A stretch of DNA of 64,000 nucleotides. It comes from Pontibacter liquoris (lineage in GTDB: Bacteria; Bacteroidota; Bacteroidia; Cytophagales; Hymenobacteraceae). The DNA lies in the NCBI RefSeq assembly GCF_022758235.1, contig NZ_JALEBG010000002.1, positions 620,001 through 684,000 on the forward strand, given 5' to 3'. Shown here piece after piece: positions 8,322-17,023 of this stretch (positions within the stretch are counted from its first letter, which is position 1; the number at the start of each line of letters is the position of its first letter). The notes beneath the pieces were generated by a model that did not search any database, was not told the DNA's origin, and was given only the letters and a program-made list of their open reading frames with translations. The translations under genes were made by a program, and so were the position numbers.

Positions 8322-11300
8322 ATGAGAAGCTTATTAGGAAAAGTTATACTTCTGATAGTATGCTTTTACACGGTATCCCTTCTGGCTTCCGCCCAGTGGG
8401 CAACAGCGCGTGCCGCAAAACCTGCTACTTCTGTCAATGCGCCAGGCCTACCAAAGAAATCTGTGAGCCTCCCTTTTGCTTTTGTAGCGGCCGATGCCTC
8501 TGCTGACCTGAGAATTACGTTACAGAAAAGCCCGGGAAGTATTGCGGTGGATGACTATAAACTGGGCGAGGAGATCACCTATACAATAACAGTAGACAAC
8601 CTGGGGCCCGGTAATGAGACCGGCATAAAGGTGAATTTGGTTTTACCGGGACAGATCAAGAGCACCACGCCAAGCAATGGCGTGGCCATGCTTGCGGCAA
8701 CGCCTGATAACAGCATCAGCAGCGGCTACTGGACGATCAGCAGTATGGTAAGTGGCAGCAGCGCCACGCTTAAGGTGGTTACCACCCTGCGGGTAGCCAG
8801 CAATGCGGGTGCCTCTGTTTCCGTGGCCGGTGCCGGCGTAGATAAAAATCAACCGAATAACTTTGCCAACCTGTTCTTCTGCGTCGTGCCCGCTGCGGCC
8901 GGGGAGATCCAGGGCCCCACTGCGGTCTGCACAGGGCAGGCTTATACGTATCAAATAGCCGCCGTACCGGGCGCTTCTTTTTATACCTGGACGTTTCCGG
9001 CCGACTGGGATGTAGTTGTCGATCCGGATAACCAGGAAATTGCTACTGTCCGTAAAGCAGGTAGTTCCGGTAAGGTTTCGGTGGCGGTAGGAAATACCTG
9101 CGGCGTGGGTCCGGCAAGAGTGCTGGATGTAACAGCAACTACCGGCAAGCCCATTATCACTTCGCCGGTGCAAGGCAAGCAATACCCTTGCGTTAACACC
9201 CTCATCACCTACGACATAACCCCTGTAAGCGGCGCAAGCGGCTACTCCTGGACAGTACCCGAAGGATGGGCTATTCAGGGTGCTTCCAATGGGAGCAGCA
9301 TCTCGGTAAAAGTGGGCTCCGCAAATGGACAGGTTACCGTAAAGGCCGTTAATAACTGCGGCGAAGGCGACATAAAATCGCTGGATGTTTTCCCGCAGAG
9401 CGCAGCGCCGGCAGTACCGACTATAACCGGCGAAAGTAGCGTTTGCCAGGGTTCCGGCGGCCATAGCTACAGCATCCCGGCTGTGCCAGGCGCTACGTAT
9501 AGTTGGGCCGTGCCGCAGGGATGGCAGATCACAGCCGGACAAGGGACCAACAACATCACCGTGAACGCAGGCAGCTTAGAAGGGAATGTCAGCGTAACGG
9601 TTAGCAACGACTGTAACCTGAGTGCCACAGCCAGCTTTGCTGTCAAGATGGTGCCATCCCCTCCTCCCACACCGAAAGAGATCCTCGGCCTCTCGGTGGT
9701 ATGCGCCAATCAGACTAACATCACCTATACGATTGCCCCGGTGCCAGGCGCCACCTCCTACCGTTGGGAAGCGCCGGGCTGGAAGATCGTTTCCGGCGGA
9801 AGCACCACTACGGTAACGCTCGATGCCGGCACGACCGGCACCACCATTTCTGTGGTGGCCATTAATGCCTGCGGTGTAACAAGCGCGGTGCAGAAAGCCA
9901 CCGTGGTGGCGCAGGCTGCTCCCCAAAAGCCAGGCCCAATTACTGGTAACGCGCTGCCTTGCGTGGGCAAGACCTATACGTATACTATTGCTGCGGTAGC
10001 AAACACGGCTACTTATACCTGGGGCGTGCCGCAGGGTTGGACGGTTGTGTCGCAGGAAGGAACCACGTTGAAAGTAGTAGCCGGCAGCCAGAACGGCGAT
10101 ATCAGTGTAACAGCTGCCAACGGCTGCGGTGCAGGCGCTACAACCACCTTGCCTGTAAAACCTGTTTCGGGCGCACCGGCCGGTTTAAAGATAAACGGGC
10201 CAGCCAATGTATGTGCCGGTTCTGTGGTTACCTATAGCCTGGAGCCGGGCGTCAGCGCTTCCGGGTATAGCTGGTCAGTGTCTGTAGACAAAGGCTGGGC
10301 GATTCAGGGAGCTGCTAATGGCACGTCCGTTACAGTAAAAGTGGGCACTGCCGATGGCACCGTAAGTATCACCGCCACCAACGATTGCGATGCAGCCACC
10401 AAGAGCCTGCCAGTGGCTGTTTCAACGGCAGCGCCAGTTCAGTTAGGCCCTATCAGCGGAAAAACGACGATGTGTGCCGGTGCTACCGAGACTTATACCA
10501 TTCAGCCGGTAGCCGGCGCCGCCAGCTATGCCTGGACGCTGCCGCAAGGCTGGACGATCATTTCAGGCGACGGCACCACCTCCATTACTGTAAAAACAAC
10601 AGCTACCGCAGGCCAGGTAGCAGTAGCCGGCGTGAACGCCTGCGGTGCCGGCGGAACGAAATCCGTGTTAGCGGTTGCGCCGCTGGCCGGACCACCTGCC
10701 GCGCCTACCAGCATCCGGCAGTCGGTTGCTTCGTTCTGCGGCGGCACCCCGGGCATTGTCTTTAACATCGATCCCATTGCAGGCGCTACAGCTTATACCT
10801 GGAGCGTGCCACAAGGCTGGCAGATCACGGCCGGACAGGGCACCACCAGCATTACCGTAACAGCAGGCACAGCAGCCGGTGATTTGAAAGTATACGCCAC
10901 CAACACCTGTGGTCAGGGAAACAGCCAATCGCTTGCCCTGGCACCGCAGCAGCTACCGGCCGCGCCCAAACTTACAGCCGGCCCCGCAGAGCCCTGCAAC
11001 GGAAGCAGCACCAGCTATAGCGTGGAGCCGCTGGCCAATGTAGATAGTTATACCTGGGAGCTGCCACAGGGCTGGACGATTCTTTCCGGTGCCGGCACTG
11101 CTTCTATTACCGTACTGCCTACTGCCACAGCCGGCACCCTGAAAGTAAGCGCCGTTACCGCCTGTGGTACCGGATCGGCCACAATGCTGGTGGTTACGCC
11201 TGTTACCGGCAAGCCAACAGCACCGGGCATGATCCGGGGCGAAGCCAGCGTATGTACCGGGCGTACCGTTACGTATACCGTGGATGCTGCCTTAAGAGCC

Positions 11301-11981
11301 TCTTCTTACGCCTGGACCCTACCCGAAGGCTGGACGATTGTGGAAGGCCAGGGCTCCACCACCATCACGGCAAAAGCCGGCAGCCAGGGTGGCACGCTAA
11401 CAGTAGAAGCCGTGAATGGCTGCGGCAACAGCTTAAGCGCCACCATGGCGCTAAACGCACAACCGCTGGCCGAGCTGGGCGAGATCGTGGACCTGAGCAC
11501 GCCATGTGCCGGGCTGAGCTACGAAGTAGCCCCTGTGGCCGGCGCCAGCAAGTATACCTGGAGCGTGCCGGATGGATGGGAGATCACCTCCGGGCAGGGC
11601 ACAAATAAAGTTACGGTTAATCCGGGCACCACGACCGGCAACATCGGCGTGGTAGTAGACAATGGCATCTGCCAGAGCGAACCTTCCCTGCTTACGCCCA
11701 ACACCAACCTGCGCAACAGCGAGATCATTGTGCCGAACGTGTTTTCGCCGAACGGCGATGGCAACAACGATACCTGGGTGATCCGGAACCTGGAAAACTA
11801 CCCGGATAATGACTTGACTGTGATAAACCGCTGGGGCAACGAAGTATACAGAAGCAACGCTTACAAAAACAACTGGAACGGGAGTAACCTGAGCGAAGGC
11901 ACTTATTACTATGTTGTGCGGGCAAAAATGTGTGACGGCACTTCAAAGTTGTTCAAAGGCTACGTGACGATAGTAAGGTAA
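8322..11981 (+). CDS. Giant PKD-like repeat surface protein with T9SS type B sorting domain
   Basis: A 1219-residue exported protein. After a signal peptide (about 1-25) comes a DUF11/CARDB-like beta domain (about 65-185; ADLRITLQKSPGS, then EITYTITVDNLGPGNETG). Eleven PKD-like repeats of about 80-95 residues follow (about 193-1125), each with a Cys near the start, TYTI, GA-Y-W, PQGW-I, G-GTT-ITV and N-CG. The C-terminus is a type B sorting domain (IIVPNVFSPNGDGNNDTW, then INRWGNEVYRSN, ending YVTIVR). The stop codon shares one base with the next ATG (TAATG), coupling it to a second PorP/SprF gene. Repeat number and architecture fit a long, thin surface adhesin or motility filament; substrate unknown. 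Regulation appears separate from the upstream unit because a terminator lies between. Confidence 0.9.
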   Translation: MRSLLGKVILLIVCFYTVSLLASAQWATARAAKPATSVNAPGLPKKSVSLPFAFVAADASADLRITLQKSPGSIAVDDYKLGEEITYTITVDNLGPGNETGIKVNLVLPGQIKSTTPSNGVAMLAATPDNSISSGYWTISSMVSGSSATLKVVTTLRVASNAGASVSVAGAGVDKNQPNNFANLFFCVVPAAAGEIQGPTAVCTGQAYTYQIAAVPGASFYTWTFPADWDVVVDPDNQEIATVRKAGSSGKVSVAVGNTCGVGPARVLDVTATTGKPIITSPVQGKQYPCVNTLITYDITPVSGASGYSWTVPEGWAIQGASNGSSISVKVGSANGQVTVKAVNNCGEGDIKSLDVFPQSAAPAVPTITGESSVCQGSGGHSYSIPAVPGATYSWAVPQGWQITAGQGTNNITVNAGSLEGNVSVTVSNDCNLSATASFAVKMVPSPPPTPKEILGLSVVCANQTNITYTIAPVPGATSYRWEAPGWKIVSGGSTTTVTLDAGTTGTTISVVAINACGVTSAVQKATVVAQAAPQKPGPITGNALPCVGKTYTYTIAAVANTATYTWGVPQGWTVVSQEGTTLKVVAGSQNGDISVTAANGCGAGATTTLPVKPVSGAPAGLKINGPANVCAGSVVTYSLEPGVSASGYSWSVSVDKGWAIQGAANGTSVTVKVGTADGTVSITATNDCDAATKSLPVAVSTAAPVQLGPISGKTTMCAGATETYTIQPVAGAASYAWTLPQGWTIISGDGTTSITVKTTATAGQVAVAGVNACGAGGTKSVLAVAPLAGPPAAPTSIRQSVASFCGGTPGIVFNIDPIAGATAYTWSVPQGWQITAGQGTTSITVTAGTAAGDLKVYATNTCGQGNSQSLALAPQQLPAAPKLTAGPAEPCNGSSTSYSVEPLANVDSYTWELPQGWTILSGAGTASITVLPTATAGTLKVSAVTACGTGSATMLVVTPVTGKPTAPGMIRGEASVCTGRTVTYTVDAALRASSYAWTLPEGWTIVEGQGSTTITAKAGSQGGTLTVEAVNGCGNSLSATMALNAQPLAELGEIVDLSTPCAGLSYEVAPVAGASKYTWSVPDGWEITSGQGTNKVTVNPGTTTGNIGVVVDNGICQSEPSLLTPNTNLRNSEIIVPNVFSPNGDGNNDTWVIRNLENYPDNDLTVINRWGNEVYRSNAYKNNWNGSNLSEGTYYYVVRAKMCDGTSKLFKGYVTIVR
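8898..11690 (+). repeat. Eleven PKD-like protein repeats
   Basis: Eleven copies of one 80-95-residue unit, each with a Cys about 8 residues in, a Y-x-W in the middle and a closing N-x-CG. Best seen in the recurring PQGW (or PEGW, PDGW) followed by G-GTT-ITV. Copies differ in DNA, so no recent expansion is evident. Confidence 0.88.
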
Positions 11982-12949
11982 TGAAGAAGAAAGCAACCCT
12001 CATCCGCTGGTTTCTGCTGCTGCCTGCAGTGCTGCTGGCACAAACCGCAGCGGCACAACAGGCACCCCAGTATTCGCAGTACATCTTCAATGAGCTGGCC
12101 ATTAACCCTGCCTATGCCGGCAGCAAGGAGATACTGAACATCAATGCCACCTACCGCAGCCAGTGGACGGGGCTGGAGGGTGCCCCTGTTACCCAAACCA
12201 TCAGCGTGGACGGACTGACGGCTAACCCGAACCTGGGTTGGGGAGCGCACATCGTGAACGATGCCCTGGGCGCGCAACGGCAAACGGGCGTGTATGCGGA
12301 TGTGGCCGTGCGCCTTGCCACCGACCATTATTCCAAACTGGCTTTGGGCATTTCGGCGGGCGCTGCCCAGTATGTGCTGGATGGCACCATGCTGCAGACA
12401 GGTAGCGGCCAGCCCGATGCGGCAGTGCCGGAAGGGAAAGAAGTAAAGATCCTGCCCGATGCCAAGATCGGCGTCTTTTTTAATACGCAGCGTTTTTATG
12501 CCGGCTTAACCGCGGCCAGCTTGGTGCCCTACAAAAGCGATAAGCTGCTGGTCGCTACCCCGCGGCGCCATTACTTTATCTCCACCGGCTACCTGCTGGA
12601 CCTGGGCCCCAGCCTGCGCCTGAAGCCCAGCATCCTGCTGAAGGAGGATTTCAAAAGCCCGACCAACATCGACCTGAACACGTTCCTGCTGCTCAATAAC
12701 CGGTTTTGGGTGGGCGCCTCTTACCGTACGGCAATGCCGCTTTTTACCAACCTGGAGATGAAGCAACTGGGCAAGCGGAACGCGGTGGCGGTCATGGCAC
12801 AGCTCTATGCCACGCCGCGGCTGCGCGTAGGCTATTCCTACGATATTAGCCTTTCGAAGCTGAATAACTATGCCAGCCACGAGATATCGCTGGGCTACTC
12901 TTTTTATAAGAAAAGCCACGGCCGCATCATGACGCCGCGCAACCTGTAA
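11981..12949 (+). CDS. PorP/SprF-family outer-membrane protein, partner of the 8322-11981 cargo
   Basis: 322 residues, the same length as the first copy. Signal peptide MKKKATLIRWFLLLPAVLLA, then TAAAQQ, followed by the family N-terminus APQYSQYIFNELAINPAYAG and SQWTGLEGAPVTQTISVDG, then outer-membrane beta strands with NNRFWVGASYRTAM near residue 242. The ATG overlaps the cargo stop by one base (TAATG). Sequence divergence from the 6868 copy is considerable although the architecture is the same, which suggests each SprF is matched to its own cargo. The role in export or surface anchoring of the type B adhesin is from the SprB/SprF precedent. Confidence 0.92.
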   Translation: MKKKATLIRWFLLLPAVLLAQTAAAQQAPQYSQYIFNELAINPAYAGSKEILNINATYRSQWTGLEGAPVTQTISVDGLTANPNLGWGAHIVNDALGAQRQTGVYADVAVRLATDHYSKLALGISAGAAQYVLDGTMLQTGSGQPDAAVPEGKEVKILPDAKIGVFFNTQRFYAGLTAASLVPYKSDKLLVATPRRHYFISTGYLLDLGPSLRLKPSILLKEDFKSPTNIDLNTFLLLNNRFWVGASYRTAMPLFTNLEMKQLGKRNAVAVMAQLYATPRLRVGYSYDISLSKLNNYASHEISLGYSFYKKSHGRIMTPRNL

Positions 12950-13081
12950 CAGGGAGGCAGGCCGAAAGGAAGTATAATTGCAGGAATATACAAGGGCGCT
13001 GTTTATTACTTCTGGTATATTGTCTATCTTTCATGCTTTGCCCGGCTTGCTTCGGGTGCTTGTACATTCTTTATTCTCGCC

Positions 13082-15064
13082 ATGAAATTACGGTTAACAC
13101 TTGCTTTTATCGTGCTGCTGGGTCTTCTGGGAACGCCTGCCGCCACCCATGCGCAGGACATGAAGCAGGCCGACAAATACTTCAACAACTTTGACTTTAC
13201 GAAGGCTCTGGCCGCCTACAAAGCGATCCTGGAAAACGGCGAACCCAACCTGTTGGTGGTGCAGCGCATTGCCGACAGTTACCGCATCATGAACAACAGC
13301 CAGGAAGCTGAATTTTGGTATGCCCAGGCCACCACGTTCCCAAACGCCGATCCGGCCAATTTATACCTGTATGCCGAGTCGGCCAAGCGGAACGGCAGCT
13401 ATGAAAAGGCAAAGCAGTTGTTTGAGCAGTATGGCCGCAAAGTGCCTGCCCAGGCAGCGCTGGCCCGCAAAATGGCCGCCTCCTGCGACACGGCCATGAC
13501 CTGGATCCAAGAGGCCCGGCCTTTTGCCATCACTAAGATCAGTACATTAAATTCGGAGGGCGCCGACTTCAGCCCCATCAAACTAAAAGACGGGCTGCTG
13601 TTTGCCTCCGACCGCATGCGCACCGATCCGAAACAGCAAACAGAACGCTACGGCTGGACGGGCAATGGCTACATTCAGTTATACTTTACCAAAACCAAAA
13701 CCGACAGCACCTGGGAGGCGCCCGTGCCCCTGCCCCCTTCTGTGAACACCACCTACCACAACGGCCCGGGCGCTTTCCTGGAAAAAGACCAGCTGCTATA
13801 CTTTACCCGCACGCACGTGGTGAAGCGCAGCAACTCCAAAGCCAATCCTGATCCCACCAGCTGGTTTAAAGGCAGCGAAGCCGGTACCCACACCAATCGC
13901 CTGGGCATTTACACGGCCGAGCGCAAAGGCGATAAATGGGAGAACGTGAAGCCCTTTAAGTATAACAACACCACCGCCTATTCTATGGGCCACCCGGCTG
14001 TAACACCGGATGGCAACGTGCTATACTTTGTATCGGATATGCCCGGCGGCTTGGGCGAAACGGATATTTACTTTTGCGAAAAGCAAAAAGACGGCAGCTG
14101 GGGCAAACCCGTGAATGCCGGCAACGTGATCAACACCAGCGGCCGCGAGAGCTTCCCGAGCATTGGCCAGGACGGCGTTTTATACTTCTCCTCGGACGGC
14201 CACCTGGGCCTGGGCGGGCTGGATATCTTTAAGACCTTCGGCAGCCACAATGCCTGGACCCGCGTGGAGAACCTGAAGTACCCGGTAAACACCTCGCACG
14301 ACGATTTCGGGGCGCTGCTAAACCCAGATGGCAAAAGCGGGCTGCTCTCTTCGGGGCGTCTGGGCCACAACGGCTTCGACGATATTTTCGCGTTTAAAGA
14401 AGTGAAGATCCCCTGCACGTTGACGGGCCGTACGGTAGAGCGCCTGGCACAGGGCAATGGCACAAAGCGAAAAGAGTTACCCGTGGAACATGTGCTGCTG
14501 CAGCTCTTTGAGGAAGGCTCCACCACCCCCGTGGAAGTATATTCTGACAAGAATGGCAGCTTTACATTTCCGGTGAAAGCTTCCACCAACTATACCATCA
14601 AAGGCAGCAAACCAAAATACCTGACCCAGACGCTGGACATGATGCCGGACTGCCGTTTCAATACTGATTCGGTGAAGGTGGAGATGGTGTTTAACCGCGA
14701 TACGCCGGACAAACCGATTGTGCTGGAGAACATTTACTATGACCTGGATAAATCCGAAATTAAGCCCGCAGCAGCCAAAGAACTCGATAAGCTGGTGCAA
14801 ACGCTGCGCGACAACCCGGCCATCCGCATCGAGCTGAGCTCCCACACCGACAGTCGCCAGGGCAACCGCTACAACGAGCTGCTCTCCCAGCTGCGCGCGC
14901 AGGCAGCCGTGGAATACATTATCTCCAAAGGCATTGCCCGCGACCGCTTAATTGCAAAAGGCTACGGCGAAACGCAGCTACTGAACCGCTGCACGGATGG
15001 CGTGAACTGCTCGGAAGCAGAGCACCAGGAAAACCGCCGAACCGAATTCAAGATCCTGCGCTAA
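13082..15064 (+). CDS. PorE-like protein: TPR, PD40 propeller, CRD and OmpA domain
   Basis: A 660-residue exported protein (signal peptide ending ATHAQ). Order of parts: TPR-type helices (about 30-140; ADKYFNNFDFTKALAAYKAI), PD40/WD40-like propeller blades (about 155-440; EGADFSPIKLKDGLLFASDR, YFVSDMPGGLGETDIYF, YFSSDGHLGLGGLDIF), a carboxypeptidase-regulatory-like beta domain (about 445-530) and an OmpA C-terminal domain (about 550-660) that keeps HTDSRQGNRYNELLSQLRA and NRRTEF, the peptidoglycan-binding residues. This is the architecture of PorE, the protein that ties the type IX machinery to the cell wall. Bacteroidota often place PorP/SprF and such OmpA proteins together. It may be either the general PorE or a locus-specific anchor for the adhesins just upstream. 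Confidence 0.85.
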   Translation: MKLRLTLAFIVLLGLLGTPAATHAQDMKQADKYFNNFDFTKALAAYKAILENGEPNLLVVQRIADSYRIMNNSQEAEFWYAQATTFPNADPANLYLYAESAKRNGSYEKAKQLFEQYGRKVPAQAALARKMAASCDTAMTWIQEARPFAITKISTLNSEGADFSPIKLKDGLLFASDRMRTDPKQQTERYGWTGNGYIQLYFTKTKTDSTWEAPVPLPPSVNTTYHNGPGAFLEKDQLLYFTRTHVVKRSNSKANPDPTSWFKGSEAGTHTNRLGIYTAERKGDKWENVKPFKYNNTTAYSMGHPAVTPDGNVLYFVSDMPGGLGETDIYFCEKQKDGSWGKPVNAGNVINTSGRESFPSIGQDGVLYFSSDGHLGLGGLDIFKTFGSHNAWTRVENLKYPVNTSHDDFGALLNPDGKSGLLSSGRLGHNGFDDIFAFKEVKIPCTLTGRTVERLAQGNGTKRKELPVEHVLLQLFEEGSTTPVEVYSDKNGSFTFPVKASTNYTIKGSKPKYLTQTLDMMPDCRFNTDSVKVEMVFNRDTPDKPIVLENIYYDLDKSEIKPAAAKELDKLVQTLRDNPAIRIELSSHTDSRQGNRYNELLSQLRAQAAVEYIISKGIARDRLIAKGYGETQLLNRCTDGVNCSEAEHQENRRTEFKILR

Positions 15065-15083
15065 GTATAACCGCGTCAGAGAT

Positions 15084-15127
15084 AAAAAGGCCCGTCACAG
15101 CAAGTGTGATGGGCCTTTTTGTTTTTT
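15084..15127. terminator. Bidirectional terminator between the PorE-like gene and the MoxR cluster
   Basis: A 16-bp stem with one G-T pair (AAAAAGGCCCGTCACA with TGTGATGGGCCTTTTT) and T runs on both strands. It sits between convergent genes ending at 15064 (+) and 15159 (-). Confidence 0.85.
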
Positions 15128-15158
15128 CACAAGTATAGAAATACGGTGATTGCGAGCG

Positions 15159-16988
15159 CTAAAACTTCTCTTCGAGCCATAAAAAGCCACTGCTGAGCAC
15201 AAACAGCACAAAGAACCAGAGGGGAGATATCGGTGCTTGCTGGTGAGCGAGGGCCGGTGCTGCCGGTTTTATACCTTGCTGCGCCACAAAGGCCTGCGTT
15301 GCCTGGCGGCGCTGGTAAATACCTTCGAATGGCCAGCTGGCGGCATCCTGCACATAAAAGAAGTAAGGCGGCGCACCGGCCGTGTGCACCTGATGCCAGC
15401 CGCTGTGGCGGGGCCAGAACGTGCCGCTGAACTGTGTGGGTTGCATGGGGTCTTGCGCCAGGGGCAGGCTGCTGTGCACTGAATCAGCCAGGCTGCTTAC
15501 CGTAGGAGCCGGGGGCACTGTGCCGCCGGTAAGACAGTAATTAGTATAAGTAAGTATAACCGGCTTGTTAGGGAGTGGCACCTGGGGAGCGGTGCGCTGC
15601 CAGAATTTATCCGTTACTTCTTCGCGGGCGATGGCGGACAGCAAACCGGCCCAGTAGCTGGCGTATAATTCTTCTTTCCCTTCCAGCTGCCAGTTAAACG
15701 TCTGGGGCAAAAAGCTCAGGGCCACTTTCCCCCAGCCTGCCTGCCGGGCACCCGCCAGTAAATGACTGCCTTCTGCTCGTACCAAACCAGTTACCGTTGT
15801 TGATGAAAGCAAAGTATAAGGTGCCGCAGCTGCCGTTGTGCCGACGCCGGATGCCCACAAAGCGCGGGTGCTGTGCGCGGGCTGCTGCGGAAGGCGGCGG
15901 GTTTCGAAGCCAGTGAAGAAAGCGGTGGCGCGGCTGCCGGCAGGCGCAGTGGCAACCGTCAGCACGCCCAGGCCACCGTCGGTAACGGCGCGCTGCAGGG
16001 CGCCTCTTTCGGCAGCGCTCATACTTTGCAGGGCCTCTTGCTCGGTAATCACCACATCAAAGCCCTGCAATAGTTTTGGGGTGATGGCGCTCAAGTTCTG
16101 TTGGGGCATGTTCAGCCACTCGCTTTGGTTCATCCCTTTGCTGATAGTCGCCCGCAGAGCAACGCGGTGCTGCAGCTGCCCCAAGTGGTTTTTCAGAAAC
16201 TTAAACTCAAAGGAAGGTGCCGCTGCCAGCAGAAGGATGCCCAGTTCCTTATCCGGGGTAACCTGCACAGGCACCAGCCCCAGCGTATCGGTTTGGGTAT
16301 TCGATTTGGCCAGCAAAGTATAGGTAAAGCGGCCGGATAATTTGGGCGTGTAGCGCAGCCGGAAGGTATAGGTGCTGTCGCCTGGGGAGAGCTTGACAGA
16401 ATCCTGCCGCTGGCCGGCTGCCTGCAGGTAAAGGGTTGAGGCAGTGCCGGCGGCAGTTTTATACTTGCCGCTGACAGTTACGTCCTCGCCTAACGTGGTT
16501 TGTTCGGGCCATTGCACTGCCGTAATGCCAGCGGGCAAGGCAGAAAGATGGGGAATGAGACGGATGTTTTGGAGCGCCGCCAGTTCCGTCGCATCCAGCC
16601 CTTGCCCGAGCACGTGCAGCGTGCTTAAAGCGGGGTGCTGCTGCCGCAAGGTATACAGGTCAGCAACAGGCGTGGCATCAGCTGCGGTGGCCTGATAAGT
16701 ATAAACCGTTGCTTTTTTGTTTGCCTGCAGCAGTGCTTGCAAGGTATCGGGCGCATAGCCTTCGGTCAACAGGATTGCCGTTCCCGGATCAAGGGTTTGC
16801 CGGTAGGTAGGCGGGAACACCAGCAATACCAGGCTCAGGCCGGCTAGGGCACTGGCCAGTAGCCGCCAAGGCAGCCGTTGCCGGGCAGGCCGGCGCCAGG
16901 CCTGCCACAAAAGCAGCAATACCACCGGAATTGCTAAAAGCCAGGGCAGGTAAAGCATCATACTATAGAAGGTTGTTTCCTTATTCAT
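15159..16988 (-). CDS. Large membrane protein, last gene of the MoxR cluster
   Basis: 609 residues with two N-terminal membrane helices (about 10-30 and 41-60), a long outer part and one C-terminal helix (PLWFFVLFVLSSGFLWLEEK). The middle (about 175-250) looks like an Ig-type beta domain, and the stretch around 300-345 (FDVVITEQEALQSM, then GGLGVLTVA) resembles the glutamine-amidotransferase-like fold found in membrane proteins of MoxR/DUF4159 clusters, without a catalytic Cys-His pair that I can identify. It lies 35 bases after the DUF4175-like gene and shares its strand, so it is the distal gene of the operon. An alternative start is the MM at residues 10-11. Function unknown. Confidence 0.65.
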   Translation of the reverse strand: MNKETTFYSMMLYLPWLLAIPVVLLLLWQAWRRPARQRLPWRLLASALAGLSLVLLVFPPTYRQTLDPGTAILLTEGYAPDTLQALLQANKKATVYTYQATAADATPVADLYTLRQQHPALSTLHVLGQGLDATELAALQNIRLIPHLSALPAGITAVQWPEQTTLGEDVTVSGKYKTAAGTASTLYLQAAGQRQDSVKLSPGDSTYTFRLRYTPKLSGRFTYTLLAKSNTQTDTLGLVPVQVTPDKELGILLLAAAPSFEFKFLKNHLGQLQHRVALRATISKGMNQSEWLNMPQQNLSAITPKLLQGFDVVITEQEALQSMSAAERGALQRAVTDGGLGVLTVATAPAGSRATAFFTGFETRRLPQQPAHSTRALWASGVGTTAAAAPYTLLSSTTVTGLVRAEGSHLLAGARQAGWGKVALSFLPQTFNWQLEGKEELYASYWAGLLSAIAREEVTDKFWQRTAPQVPLPNKPVILTYTNYCLTGGTVPPAPTVSSLADSVHSSLPLAQDPMQPTQFSGTFWPRHSGWHQVHTAGAPPYFFYVQDAASWPFEGIYQRRQATQAFVAQQGIKPAAPALAHQQAPISPLWFFVLFVLSSGFLWLEEKF

Positions 16989-17023
16989 CTTATACTTCGG
17001 TAGCTGGCAGGTACATCAGGCCG

